The position numbers were made by a program, and so were the translations under genes. DNA of 64,000 nt from Rhynchopus sp. YZ270_cl-10 (taxonomy: Eukaryota > Euglenozoa > Diplonemea > Diplonemida > Diplonemidae), in contig OZ037833.1 of assembly GCA_964035575.1 (NCBI GenBank), forward strand, positions 744,001 to 808,000. Reading direction: 5' to 3'. Below are positions 40,268 to 51,200 of this stretch, in pieces. Position 1 is the first letter of the stretch; each line of letters starts with the position of its first letter. Under the pieces are notes generated by a model, which worked only from the letters and a program-made list of their open reading frames with translations, did no database searches and was not told where the DNA came from.

Positions 40268-43200
40268 TCAGTAGGTGTTGCTCCGCACGAGTTCAGGCAG
40301 GCTGGCCTCTGTCAGTTTTGCCGCGCTGATGTACTTCAGGCACAACTGGGGTTGCTCTAGCAGTAAGAACTTGAGCGACTTGTTTGGCAGTAGGTCTGTC
40401 CTTAGTGCCTTGGTGGCTGAACACACTTTGAACATGTGTTTCAGTGTCGCCTTTGCTTTTGCCGTGCAGTTGTTGCAGCGTGCCACGTCGTTGCTGCCCA
40501 TGTAGTCGAACAGCGCAGGGTGGCGCTCTGTCCGCAGCAGTCTCATCTGCACTGCTCCCCGCCGCGTGAGCTCCGGTGTGCTCAGCTTGGGTCGCGACAC
40601 TCCCTTCGGGGTGTCCGCCGTGATCGTGCTGTAGAGTTCGCTCGCCGGTTGGGGTGTGTAGCTGGAGCAGACTGCGCGTATCGCCGCTTTGCACGCGAGG
40701 AGCGTGAGTGGTTCCTCTTGTAGGCGGCCTTTTTGTGATGCCCGTTCTGCTTGGTACGTGGCCGTACCTAACTTGGCTTCGTGGTCCGCTTCCTCATTTC
40801 CACTCACCCCCACATGTGACGGGATGTACTGCATGATCACCCGCACCTTGGTTGTAGCCCGGTGTAGTGCCGACCACACGTCGCAGAGAAGTCCCGTAGC
40901 CTTCACCGGACCTGTCTCCAACGCACGTAGTGCTGACTGGCTGTCTGTGAGGATTACCACCGTGTTGTGTTTGTGGTCTGTGCGGTGCAGTTCCTCCACC
41001 ATCGGAAGTGCCTCTCTGATGGCCACCAGCTCGGCGGTGTACGATATGCTCATCCGCCCTGCTCCGACGTTGGCTGTCGCTATTTCTTTGTCGCTGTCTC
41101 CCGGGTAGACCACAATGCCTGCACCCCCGTGGCCTCGTCCGCCTTCCACCGACCCGTCTGTGTAGACGTGGAGGTCCGCTGGTGGCAGCTCTGCGATGGT
41201 CTGCTCTGTCAAGCTTCTCGCCTCTGCGTCCGTCTGCGTGCCCTTCTTGAAGCCAGCCACGTAGGGCCGGATGTCGACCTTGGGGAGGACCTCCTTCCAG
41301 CGCCAGGGTGCCACCGGGTAGTGTGTCTGGGACATCGCTGGTTGGTCGTGGCGGTACATCTTCGTCTGTTCCACTGTGTCCTTCGCCGACCGTAACCAGG
41401 TCAGTTTCGTATCGCTTGAATGCATTGCACACTCTGCTGGGGTCTCCAGTTGTCGACGTGCACGTTCGTACAGGGCTGCTGCATCGAATTCGACGTGCTC
41501 TCGTATCTTCCTCAGGTGTGCTTCCCAGAGTAGGTCCTCTGCTTTGGTGTAGTAGTTACACCCGGTGATGACCCTCGCCCCCCTTCGGTGGAGTACTTCC
41601 AGAGTTTCAAGGCCTGCCTCATTTAGCGCTGGTCCCCACACCGCCAGTGCATACGTTATGGTCGGGAGCACGTACGTCATGTACACCTGTCTCAGCATGT
41701 GGGCATCGCACCCCCAGTCCCGTCCAGCCATGAGCTGGATCAGAGAAAGTTTTTTGTGGAACTTCGTCTTCACCGCCGCCAGTTGTGGCTGCATCGTCAG
41801 TGCGTCATCCAGTTCCACCCCCAGGTAACGGACCGTCTGCGCACGGTTCACCACTGCTCCGTCTGCGTACTTCACTTCGCACTTAGCTTTTCTGATGTCG
41901 GCACGATCGCCCTTCTCGGTCACTGGCATCACGAAGGTTTTCCTGCGGGATATCGTGAATCCAAGTTTGGGGAGGTGTTCCTCTAGCAGTGTAAGGACCT
42001 TCTGTATCGCCGCTGTTGCTTCCTCCAGTGTGCGCTCCGTACACATGATGGCCAGGTCGTCAGCGAAGATGCAGAAGTGGGCCGTCGTTCCTTCCAGGAT
42101 CTCTGCCACCTCCGTCATCACCAGATTGAACAGTAGTGGTGAGAGCACTGTGCCCTGGGGAACACCCTCCCGCATCACGTATTCCTCGCTCCGTGTTCCT
42201 TCCACCGTTGTCCTTGCCGTTCTGTGCTTCAGGTAATCCGTGAGCCACGTGATGTATCGCTCTGGTACCTGGTGTTGGTGGAGCCTTTCCAGAATTTTCC
42301 CCCGTTTAACCTTGTCGTAGGCCTTGTCGAGGTCCAGCGTCAGAATGATGGGGACTTCTTTCTTCGCTGCGGAGTCCTTAGCCAGCTGCGTGATGTAGGC
42401 CAGGTTGTCCACGGCGGAACGGAAGCGTCTGAATCCTGTCTGTTTGGGATGTAGGTTCTGTGTGGCCTCGTTTGGGTCTTCCATCAGCTGGAGCAGTCTG
42501 TTCGCTAGCACGTGTTCCATCACCTTACTCACGGTACTCGTCAGGGCTATCGGCCGGTAGGATTCGAGGTCTTCCTCTGGCTTCCCTTGTTTGTGGATAG
42601 GGAAAAGTATGGCCTTCTTCCATTCTTTGGGTAGTTGCCCCTGCTTCCACGAGAGGTTCATGACATGTAGAAGCCCTTTTTTTGCGGCGGGTCCGAGGTG
42701 CATCAACATCTCGTTGTGTATCCCATCCGCTCCAGGTGACTTTCCTGCTTCTAGGACGTTCAGTGCGGCGTCCAGCTCCTCCAGTGTCAGGGGTGCTTCA
42801 GCTCCTTGGGATCCTGCCGTAGTTTGCTGCTCCGCATCCGGTAGGCCTGTGCCGTCACTCACGCTGCAGTAGTGCTCCCCCAGTGCGTCCGCCTTCTCCT
42901 TGTTGGTGGAGAGCTGTTGTTTTTCCTGTTGTCCCTCTTTTTTTACTTTTATGGGGTACGACTGCGCCTTGTCCGCCCGTCCGTCCAACTCGCGCAGCAG
43001 CCTGAAGGCCCCGGAGGTTGCTACTGCCTTGGTGCACTTGTCCTCCCACACCTCTCTCTTCGCCTTCCGTATCGCATTGGCCGTCTGCCGCCGGAGTTCC
43101 GTGAGTGCGTCCCCGTCGGCCACGGTCAGGGTCTCCTCCTTCTGCTGTCTGCGGAGTTCTCTGTCTCGTTGCTTCTGGGCCTTCTTCACCGCACCGTTGC

Positions 43201-44329
43201 ACCAGCGTCGCTTCTTCTTCCTTGCCTTGCCTCTGGGGATGTGCCTCCTCGCGATGTTCTTCACCATCCCTGCCCACTTGGCTGCTGCGGTGCTGATCGA
43301 GCCCCACTTCATTGCGTCTGGCGAACTGCGCTCCATCTCCTTGGTGAAGCCTGCCCAGTTCGCCTTCTTCCAGTTCCACAGCTCTTTTTTGAGTTTCACC
43401 TCAGGATGTGTTGGAGGTGTTTGGGCGTTCGCTTGCACTTCAAACTCTATCGGCAGGTGGTCGGAGTTGAGCGTTTCCCGTGTTTGCCAATTGGGGTCGG
43501 CCCAGTCTCTGTCTGCGAAGACCACATCTGGTGACGTTTTGGTACCGCGCTGGATCCGCGTTGCTTCCTTCTTGTTCCAGCATCGCATGTTGTTCCCCAA
43601 CGCCCAGTCGTGTAGGTCAGTTCCCGTTTGGTTGGGAATTTTCGCCTGACTCCACGCCTGGTGATGTGCGTTGATGTCCCCTGCGATCACGCAGCCCTCT
43701 CCCGTTGGCAGATCCTGTGTTGCGAAGTCATCCTCTCTCTGGTCCCCCTTCTGTAGACCCACCCCGCTCGGCCGGTACACATTCGTGAAGAGCACGCCCT
43801 CCACAATCACATCCAGCCTCTCTGTGGTCTCCCACGCTTCGAAGGGTTGTTCTGTCGCACGCAAGTTCTTCTTCACCAGTGTCGCAATCCCTCCCCCATG
43901 CGTCTCGCTGATGTCTTTTTTTCGAGCTACCGTTCGCACCCGCAGGAAAGTCCTGTACCCGTCAAAGTTCAGCTTGCCCGTTTGCGCCGCCATGAGTTCT
44001 TGGAGGTGTACTACATCGTACTTCTCCTTCTCCAGGACCTGCTTCAGCTCCCCTTTCTTCGGGCCCGTCAGCCCCCCCGCATTCCAACTCATGCAGCGAA
44101 GGGTTCTTGGTTTTGGTCCTTGCTCTGGTTCTGGCTCTGGTCCTGGCTCAGGCTCGATGCCGTCCTCTAGCAGTTGGTTGCTCTTGATGGTGGAGGAGGT
44201 CTTGTCGAGTGTGGGGTCTGTGTTCGGTCGACCTGAGTGGTGTTGATGTGTCATCCTTGGGTGTGCGTGGGTCTTCCACTTGTACGGAAGCAAAAAAGGC
44301 AGTAGCAGCAGCAGCACACTATCCAGCAT
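40268..44329 (-). CDS. LINE ORF2: endonuclease, reverse transcriptase, RNase H
   Basis: 1353 aa. The apurinic-type endonuclease starts near residue 78 (LRCMSWNAGG), with INAHHQAW and SDHLPIEF (near 290). The reverse transcriptase is central, with the catalytic FADD near 753 preceded by LDLDKAYD and REGVPQGTVLSPLLFNL. RNase H carries all four acidic residues: YTDGS (near 1056), AELVAIRE, LTDSQSA (near 1131) and EEADHEA (near 1178). A C-terminal knuckle RCNNC...H...C lies near 1286. The first ATG in frame (44329) is 33 nt beyond the ORF1 stop, a spacing that suits translation by termination and reinitiation. The frame is open further upstream to 44359 without an ATG. Confidence 0.92.
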   Translation of the reverse strand: MLDSVLLLLLPFLLPYKWKTHAHPRMTHQHHSGRPNTDPTLDKTSSTIKSNQLLEDGIEPEPGPEPEPEQGPKPRTLRCMSWNAGGLTGPKKGELKQVLEKEKYDVVHLQELMAAQTGKLNFDGYRTFLRVRTVARKKDISETHGGGIATLVKKNLRATEQPFEAWETTERLDVIVEGVLFTNVYRPSGVGLQKGDQREDDFATQDLPTGEGCVIAGDINAHHQAWSQAKIPNQTGTDLHDWALGNNMRCWNKKEATRIQRGTKTSPDVVFADRDWADPNWQTRETLNSDHLPIEFEVQANAQTPPTHPEVKLKKELWNWKKANWAGFTKEMERSSPDAMKWGSISTAAAKWAGMVKNIARRHIPRGKARKKKRRWCNGAVKKAQKQRDRELRRQQKEETLTVADGDALTELRRQTANAIRKAKREVWEDKCTKAVATSGAFRLLRELDGRADKAQSYPIKVKKEGQQEKQQLSTNKEKADALGEHYCSVSDGTGLPDAEQQTTAGSQGAEAPLTLEELDAALNVLEAGKSPGADGIHNEMLMHLGPAAKKGLLHVMNLSWKQGQLPKEWKKAILFPIHKQGKPEEDLESYRPIALTSTVSKVMEHVLANRLLQLMEDPNEATQNLHPKQTGFRRFRSAVDNLAYITQLAKDSAAKKEVPIILTLDLDKAYDKVKRGKILERLHQHQVPERYITWLTDYLKHRTARTTVEGTRSEEYVMREGVPQGTVLSPLLFNLVMTEVAEILEGTTAHFCIFADDLAIMCTERTLEEATAAIQKVLTLLEEHLPKLGFTISRRKTFVMPVTEKGDRADIRKAKCEVKYADGAVVNRAQTVRYLGVELDDALTMQPQLAAVKTKFHKKLSLIQLMAGRDWGCDAHMLRQVYMTYVLPTITYALAVWGPALNEAGLETLEVLHRRGARVITGCNYYTKAEDLLWEAHLRKIREHVEFDAAALYERARRQLETPAECAMHSSDTKLTWLRSAKDTVEQTKMYRHDQPAMSQTHYPVAPWRWKEVLPKVDIRPYVAGFKKGTQTDAEARSLTEQTIAELPPADLHVYTDGSVEGGRGHGGAGIVVYPGDSDKEIATANVGAGRMSISYTAELVAIREALPMVEELHRTDHKHNTVVILTDSQSALRALETGPVKATGLLCDVWSALHRATTKVRVIMQYIPSHVGVSGNEEADHEAKLGTATYQAERASQKGRLQEEPLTLLACKAAIRAVCSSYTPQPASELYSTITADTPKGVSRPKLSTPELTRRGAVQMRLLRTERHPALFDYMGSNDVARCNNCTAKAKATLKHMFKVCSATKALRTDLLPNKSLKFLLLEQPQLCLKYISAAKLTEASLPELVRSNTY

Positions 44330-44362
44330 TAACCACACCAACAGCAACACCAGACACAACAG

Positions 44363-46468
44363 TCAGTACCGCATGCTGCGGCGCTTCTCTTTCTCTTTCC
44401 TTGGCGAGGGGGAGGGCGTCGTCGCTAAGATCCGTCGTGTGTTCTTGGGGGTGGCACGGTCACGTTCGTCCCGCTCCGCTCTCTTCCCCCTGTTCAGCTG
44501 CTTGGGTGGCGTCAAGCCCATGCGGAGGCGGCGTTCTTCTGCGTGGAGGACGTCCCTCGCACGTTTCAGCTGGCGTTCCTCCTCCTGGCGCACCAGTGCT
44601 GCCGCTGTCGCGAGATCCATCTCCTCCTCTCGCTCTGTTTCCCGCTTTTTTTTTAAAAAAGCCTCGTAAGAGGCTTCGGCCTCTTGCAGCACTGCCTCCG
44701 TCGCCAGCCGTTTCGCTTCTGCTGAGGCGAATGCGTTCCTCCTCTTCTCCTCGGCCAACTCCTCCTGGCGTGTCTTCTTCAGGATTTCGTTATACTCCTG
44801 CCACTGTGCTTCTTCGCGTGCCTTCGCTTCTGCCCTCTCCGCCTCTGCAGTGTCGAATTCACGGCGGCGGTCCGTCTCTTCCTGCCGCCTCTGTGCCTGC
44901 AGCCGTTCTTCTGCTTCTTCTCTCTGTTCGCGTTGCTGTTGTTGTTGCCTCTGCTGTTGTTGCTGCCGCTGCTGCTGTTGCTGCCGCTGCTGCTGTTGTT
45001 GCCGCTGCTGCTGTTGTTGCTGCTGTTGCTTCCGCTCCTGCGTTTGCGTGGGTTCCTTCTTCGCCTTCGTCTCCTTCTTCGGCGGTGCCGTCACCTTCAC
45101 CTCCTCATCGATTTGCATCTCGCCTTCTCCTTCTTCTTCTTCTTCTTCTTCTTCTTCTTCCGGTTCGGTGCGTCGCTGTTGTACCTTTAGGTCGCGCATC
45201 TCCGTCATCAGCTGGTCCAGCTGGCTCGCCATGCGTTGCAGCGTCTGCTGCATCTCGTCCTTCTCTGCCCGCAGTGCACCTTCTCTCTCCTTCGACTCCA
45301 GGAGTTCCCGACGCATCTTCTCCACCTCGGCGTCCTGTGCGGGGTCTGCCACGTAGGGCTTGGGCACGTAGTCCTGCTGTGCCGCCCTTCCTTCCTCTTT
45401 TCCTTTTCCTTTTTTATTTGCGGCGTCAAACAGCCACCCTTCTTTGGTACGGTCGTACCGACGGAAGGTCAGCACGTCCTCCCCCACCACTACCGGCTTC
45501 AGCGTCCCCGGCGGTGCGCCCCGGACGAGAAGCACCCTGTGCGTGCCGTGCTTGCCGGTCCTCACCAACTCCGGCTCCCACGCGTGCTGCTCGCTCAGGA
45601 TTGCCCGCACTCCGTTCTTCGACAGCGAGAGAGGCAGCCCGTCCACCACCCACATCTCTGCCCAGAGGTTCGTCTTCCCCTGCTCGCCCAACACCTTGCT
45701 GGCCTGCTCCTGTGTGGTGCCTTCCGGAACCGCGACGCCGAGTCCGCCCCGCGACAGCAGCACCACTCGCCCGCTCAGCTCGGTGGCCTGGTTCCGCGCC
45801 GTCTCCAGGTTCACTGTGCTCGGTAGCGGCGTCACCCGGTCGCCACCCCGTCCCGACCCGTTGGTGAAGAACGGCCTGGCGAAGAAGCCGTCATCGCCGC
45901 TTCCTGCCAGCACGTCCTTCACCTGCGCGCCGTCTACTCCAATCTTAAAAGCCGCCGTCTTTGCGGCTGGCTTCCCCTTCTTCGCCTTCAGCTCCACGGC
46001 GGTCTGCACCTCGCCTCCGTGTGCCTTCACCCATGCACATGCTGCGGCACGGGTCACGCTGTTGCGGCTTTCCACCACAACGTATTTGGTTTGGGGCAAT
46101 GCCCCCTGGTGCTGCTTTGCACCCGCCGTCTTGTGCACCGCCTGTACGGTGCTGACTGAGCACAGGAACCGGCGCTCCGTCCTCATCTCCTCCCCCCGCA
46201 CCGTCACGAGGGAGATCAGTGGGGCCGCCAATCCCTGTGGTTTGTCGGCCGGGGCTACGAGTACCCCTGCCGTGTGCTGGTGCTGCGGCTTCTGCAGCGC
46301 TTCCTCCACTTCCTTACGGCTGCACCACAGGATGCCTCCGTTTTTCTTAAAATCAGCCAAGTTGGCTGCGAGTCGGCTGTCAGGAAAGTCCTCAGCCCGG
46401 GGTCTCCACATCGCCCCTGCCACCTCTTCGTCAGCCTTCTTCATCGTCTGCTGTCCAGAGGACCCCAT
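44363..46468 (-). CDS. LINE ORF1: coiled-coil, Gln-rich protein
   Basis: 701 aa from the Met at 46468 (MGSSGQQTMKK), chosen for its good context (A at -3, G at +4). The frame is open with another ATG at 46636, which would add 56 residues including a Lys run encoded by a T-rich tract. The N-terminal half is a folded-looking domain without a CCHC or RRM I can identify. The C-terminal half is a long charged coiled coil containing QQQQQR repeats (nucleotides about 44935-45040) and an EEEEEEEEE stretch (about 45135-45170). LINE ORF1 proteins bind element RNA and form ribonucleoprotein particles; that role is assumed here from position, not from sequence similarity. Confidence 0.8.
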   Translation of the reverse strand: MGSSGQQTMKKADEEVAGAMWRPRAEDFPDSRLAANLADFKKNGGILWCSRKEVEEALQKPQHQHTAGVLVAPADKPQGLAAPLISLVTVRGEEMRTERRFLCSVSTVQAVHKTAGAKQHQGALPQTKYVVVESRNSVTRAAACAWVKAHGGEVQTAVELKAKKGKPAAKTAAFKIGVDGAQVKDVLAGSGDDGFFARPFFTNGSGRGGDRVTPLPSTVNLETARNQATELSGRVVLLSRGGLGVAVPEGTTQEQASKVLGEQGKTNLWAEMWVVDGLPLSLSKNGVRAILSEQHAWEPELVRTGKHGTHRVLLVRGAPPGTLKPVVVGEDVLTFRRYDRTKEGWLFDAANKKGKGKEEGRAAQQDYVPKPYVADPAQDAEVEKMRRELLESKEREGALRAEKDEMQQTLQRMASQLDQLMTEMRDLKVQQRRTEPEEEEEEEEEEGEGEMQIDEEVKVTAPPKKETKAKKEPTQTQERKQQQQQQQQRQQQQQRQQQQQRQQQQQRQQQQQREQREEAEERLQAQRRQEETDRRREFDTAEAERAEAKAREEAQWQEYNEILKKTRQEELAEEKRRNAFASAEAKRLATEAVLQEAEASYEAFLKKKRETEREEEMDLATAAALVRQEEERQLKRARDVLHAEERRLRMGLTPPKQLNRGKRAERDERDRATPKNTRRILATTPSPSPRKEKEKRRSMRY

Positions 46469-46640
46469 CGTGGAGGGGGGTGGCTTTTTTGGGGGGAGGG
46501 GGGGAGCAGTTGGGATGTGCTCAGGGTTAATTCTTGATTCACTGTGTCCTCCTGGGGGGGTTTTTTTTTTTTTTTTTGTGATGTGTTCTGAGTAGAAAAG
46601 AGTAGTTGCTAAAAAACACATCTCAGTCGAGCTCATGCAA

Positions 46641-48238
46641 AGGATACAACGTAGGTGCTCCGTATCGGTAAGAGAACGGAGGAAGAACTAAATGAAAAAA
46701 AAATAGAAAGGACATGTATTGTGCCTCTGAGGTCTTCTTGCAAGGTCAAACACAGTACAGATTCCGATACTTAAAGAGGAAAAGGGAAAGGGGGATATCC
46801 AGAGGACAAAGGGAGGGCTGAAGGAAGGTTCTTTTCTTTGCGTTGATTTCAATGCTAAACAGGGAAGGGGGAGGGGTAACTGGGCACTTACCGTAACCCG
46901 AGGTCACCATCTTTTATGTGGAACACCTGGGAACGGGAGAGGGCTAGAACAAAAAAAGGGAAGGTGCAATCGAAAAAAAAAAAAAACTTTGAAAGAAATG
47001 TGCCCGTACACACATCTAAATTCACTTAATGGACGGGGGGTTTTTTTTATAGTTTTATTCAAAACTTTGACTCTAACAAAAACACCCCCTCCCTCCATCA
47101 ACAAAGGAGACCAAAGGTGTACGGAGCTGAGGGGGGAGAACACATTATTTTGCATACAAAACGATAGTGTTCTGTTTTCTTTTTTTTTTGAGGAGGAGGG
47201 GGAAGGGGGTTAAACTTACAGAAACGTTTTTTTTCTGTGTGACACTCTTCTATTACTATGGTCTTCTAAATTCTGTTTTCGAAAAAGATTCTCGGAATTA
47301 ATCCCCTTAGTCGAGATTTCCCGGTTTCCTTTTCGTATACAGTGGCCAGGTCTCAGTTGCCGACCTTCTGACCTTACGTTTTATATAGTTTTTTGATAAA
47401 TTGTTTGGAGTAGTGTAGTTGCCTCTGGTTGTGTTGCCACAGTTTGTGCAAATCTCCACTGTCAATTTTTAAATGCATTTCTTCACTATTTCTTTCGTGG
47501 TACTGGGGAAGCAAAAAAAAAAAAAAAATCAGTTTCTTGAATAAGATGAACCTACAAGTTTTCAGTCACCTTTCAAAAAAAGGGGGGGTATACAATGTAT
47601 CTGGGGGACTGGGGGACTGGGGGAAGCTCTCGCCCAAGAGAAGAGAACTTGATAACACGAAATGAATTTTTTTTTTATATGGGGCAGGGATAACCTACAC
47701 TTTCAAGCACATCACATAATCGCAGATGCGACAAAAAAAATAAGAAAAGTTTATGAAAGATGATCCCAAGCCTCTCGTGTGCTTAGTCACCTTAAAGTGG
47801 AAGAAGTGCAAAAAATGGTGGTACAGTCGGTACAACATAAAACAAACTTTTTGAGAATAAAAAACCCCCCTTTTTTTTGCTGATATTTTTTGCAAAAAAA
47901 TCTGCACCAATTAGTGCAATGATATTATCTACTCCCTTCCCCCCTCCCCTTCCCCATACCCCAACGATACGACCACGCCTTTATGCACAATAAAAAAGAA
48001 TCAAAATAAAAAAACGAGAAAGTATTTCAACAGATGCATTTCAATGAAACTAACAATGCATGGAGGGATCAACAACAATGTCCCACATCTTTTTTTACCG
48101 AAAAAAAAAAAAAAAAAAAAAATCAAAAAAAAACTTCTCCTTTTCCTCCCCCCTACCAAACGTTGCTGAAAAAAAAATCACTTTTTTTTTCCACCTAATT
48201 TGTAACACACGATTCGCGCCCCTCTCTCTTCTCTCTCA
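46641..48238. other. Non-coding stretch between the LINE and the giant gene
   Basis: Holds copy c of the dispersed ~70-bp element (47393-47460), several A- and T-runs, and a GTACACACATCT motif (46998-47018) loosely like those in the array spacers. The last few hundred bases (A-rich at 48099-48131) are the 3' flank of the giant gene. No gene is supported. Confidence 0.5.
47393..47460 (-). repeat. Dispersed ~70-bp element, copy c
   Basis: Matches the copy at 32999-33073 almost base for base from TTGATAAATTG to AATCTCCACT, apart from the T-run length. The flanking sequences of the two copies are unrelated. Confidence 0.75.
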
Positions 48239-51200
48239 TCACATCGCCTTCGCTATGTCAAACACGGCACGATGCCAACGCTGCTTTGGTGTGACAGTTC
48301 TCTTCGCCGCTCTGGTTCTCGACTCCAAAACAACACCTAACTCACAGAGATTGATCAATGAGAGGGTGTCAATCGCAGTACCGATTCTGTCACTCACAGA
48401 GGCCGACTCTATGGCCAAATCCTTTGGGATCAGGTCAAGAATAACCCGCATGTCTTTGCGCGCACAGGCAAGGTGCTCGACCGTTTCATGCACTGCCGCT
48501 TCCACTATATCCCATTGGTCGACACTCATGGCGTAGGTGCCTTCTGTACCACATGCTACAGAGGCCTTGCCACTTCTCTCCCGTTGTAGTGCTTCTTGGA
48601 CAATGCTGTGGAAGGCCGTCCCTGCAGGGACAAAGCGGCGCATCATCGAGCGAGAGGACTCTCCGGTAGGTGATTCGCGTCGGAGCTGACGGCGTTTTTT
48701 GCGATCCATCAGTTCTTTTGCCATGCTTTCGAGTTCCTGCGCGAGGGTCTGGCGGAGTTCTGGTTCTGGCATGTCTGGGGGCTGTGATGCATTGACGATG
48801 GCTTTGCAGAGGCTTGTGTTTTCTTGTTGGAGGCGGTGCACCGCACGCTCCAGATCTTTGCTCCGTTCGTGAATCTGTCCGGGAGGGGATGTCCGGATGG
48901 ATGCGACGATATCATCATTCGTTGCACGCACCTCCTGTCGTAACGCTGCGTGCTCCTGCTCCATTTCTGCGACCCTCCGTTGTGCCTGCGCTACTACCTT
49001 TAACACTGCGGTCTCTGCCTCTTCTAATTCGGTTTCTCTCTCAGCGATGTCCATTAACTGTGCTTCAACACTCACATCAACGTTCTCTGTATCTAATGGA
49101 GGGACAATACGGGGTGCCGACGTCACTGTTGTTTCAACAGAGAAGAGGCGGACGGAGGAGAGGTCCTTCTGCATCTGCAGCTCCGAGCATGCGTCCTCCA
49201 AGGTTGCGAGCTGTTGTGCCGAAGAAAGTAATTCTGTTTCTCGAGCAGCAAGAATGCTTCTATGCCGCATTCTCTCTGCTCCAAGACGTTGCTTTGCACT
49301 CCGATTCGGCAGATCCACACTACTAGAAATTCGAGAAAGCGTTGCAATAGGCGATGTCAGCTCCTCCTCCTCTTCTAACCCCATTATATCCGTTTGTATT
49401 GCAACTCCGACTACATCGGACCTAGGCTTCTCACGCATTGCACGCATAGAATCAGACGGCGCATTAAGTCTTGCATCACGCATCTTCCGGGCCTCCTTCA
49501 CCGCCTGCTCCAATCTGTCTCTCTCCACAGATATAGTGCTGTTTCGTCCTTCCGCCTCGCGGATTTCATCGGCAGAGTTTTGTACACTATGCTGTAGTCT
49601 CGCAATCTGTGAGGTACTGTTATCTTGCTCGCCCTGCAGAGAGGCGATTCTGTGATGCGAGGATTGCAGTGCTTCGCTGCGAAGAGCATGCTGTTGTGCT
49701 GCCTCTGCGTTTAGTGTGGCCATTTGCTCTAATAAAACGGCACGTTCCGCGGAGGCAGAGGAGAGTTCCTTCTGTATCGCAGAGTGTTCCTGAGGAGGGG
49801 CGTTTTCGAGCTTTGCTGTCAGCGTAGTGCAAAGGGCTTGGAGGGTGTCAGCGGAGTGCTGTGCTTCTGAATACTCATGTTGTTCCTTCGCGCAGGCAAC
49901 CCTGGCAGCGTCTTGTAGTCGTGCCAGCGTTTCGTGTTCTTCGAATAATATGGTTTCGTTTGCTCCTTGCTTTTTGATTGTCTCCGACAGCTCTGTTTGG
50001 ACGTCAACCATTTCTTCGTGTAGCGTCGAAATGCTTGTTTGCTCCTCTGTTGCACGAAGAATCACCTTATCGAGGTTGTCTTCTGCTGTGCTGTAGGCAA
50101 TGTGAAGGCGTTCTGTGTCTGCGCGTTGTTCGTAGGTGTCGATCTGTGCACGCAGTGCGTCGCATTCCTTTTCAACAGCGGCAAGGCGGGTGGAGTGCGG
50201 GCAAGAAACAGAATCGCAGGATGGGGTGAAGGATATATCGACCTCTGGAGCAGGCCCGCCCAACTCATGGAGACGCTGCAGGGCGTTGTGTTCGCTAAGC
50301 TTCGCCTCCTCGAGGGCACGTTCTGCAGCAAGCACGTTGCGTCGTGCTTCCTCTACTTGCGCTAGTATGGCCGCATATGTGCCGTCATCTGTAGGTACGG
50401 GAAAGGACTCATCAATTCCTTCAGAACCAAGCGGTTTTGTTTCCGTTGTGGTGATTGGTGTTGTGGTCGCAATGTGCTTCTCAATTCCCGTGGATTCTGT
50501 TGGGAGTGCGTCCTTCGTGAGCTTTTCGATGTCGTAAAGCCCGTTAAGTCGATCTTCTGCACCTCTCAATGCATTTTCTGCAGACAAAACTCTCGCCTTC
50601 GCTGCAGCAATCCTCAACGCCAGCTCCGAATCCGCATCATCTAGGTCGGTTTCGACGTTAACAGATGCTGCCATGGTGTGGTAGCTTTCGAGCAGGCCTT
50701 CTACCTGAACCTGGACTGACTCCATTTCGGCGTCAAATGTAACACATCGCGGGCACGGGGCAGGCACCATCCTCTCTAATGGTGGACACCACGATACGGA
50801 TAAGAGCGCGTCGTCTGATTCGTCTAGAGGAACCTCTGTCGGTGTTGCCCCTGGTGTTGGTGGCTCCACCTGAATTGGAATCACCTCCTCCTCGTCACGT
50901 GGTGTCAACTGTACAACAGAACCGAGCGAATCCTCCGAAACCGATCTGGGCGGTATCTCCACCTCCACCTCCACCTCTCGCAACCCCAGCAGCTCTGCAC
51001 CCCTCACGCTGTTTAGAGTATGCGCCCGTCTGCGTGGTGCAGCCCCTCCTGGTCTGGCTTCTCTCCGCAAAGACGTTTGATGCAAAATTTGAGGAGAAAT
51101 TGTTTGGGTCGCAGTGCTGCACACAGCAATGTGCCGCACGCTGACCCGACGGAGAAGTGCAGAGGAGGAGGACTCTGCAAGACGCGGTGTCTCTCTCTCG

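Larger units (their letters stand above)
39986..46640 (-). mobile_element. Full-length-looking non-LTR retrotransposon (LINE) with RNase H
   Basis: Two open frames on the minus strand (ORF1 then ORF2) are followed by a 3' UTR of about 190 bp and an A-rich tail (plus-strand T-rich, about 39989-40078). The 3' UTR holds a small hairpin (CGTCTTC GTA GAAGACG, 40111-40127). ORF2 domain order (AP-like endonuclease, reverse transcriptase, RNase H, CCHC) fits the RNase H-bearing LINE groups (I/Tad/ingi-like). Both frames are open and all key catalytic motifs are present, so the copy looks young and possibly active. I could not define the 5' end or a target-site duplication. Confidence 0.88.

Noticed and set aside
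44209-45867. 552-aa plus-strand frame
   Set aside because: Antisense to LINE ORF1; low-complexity Ser/Pro/Leu peptide mirroring the coiled-coil codons.
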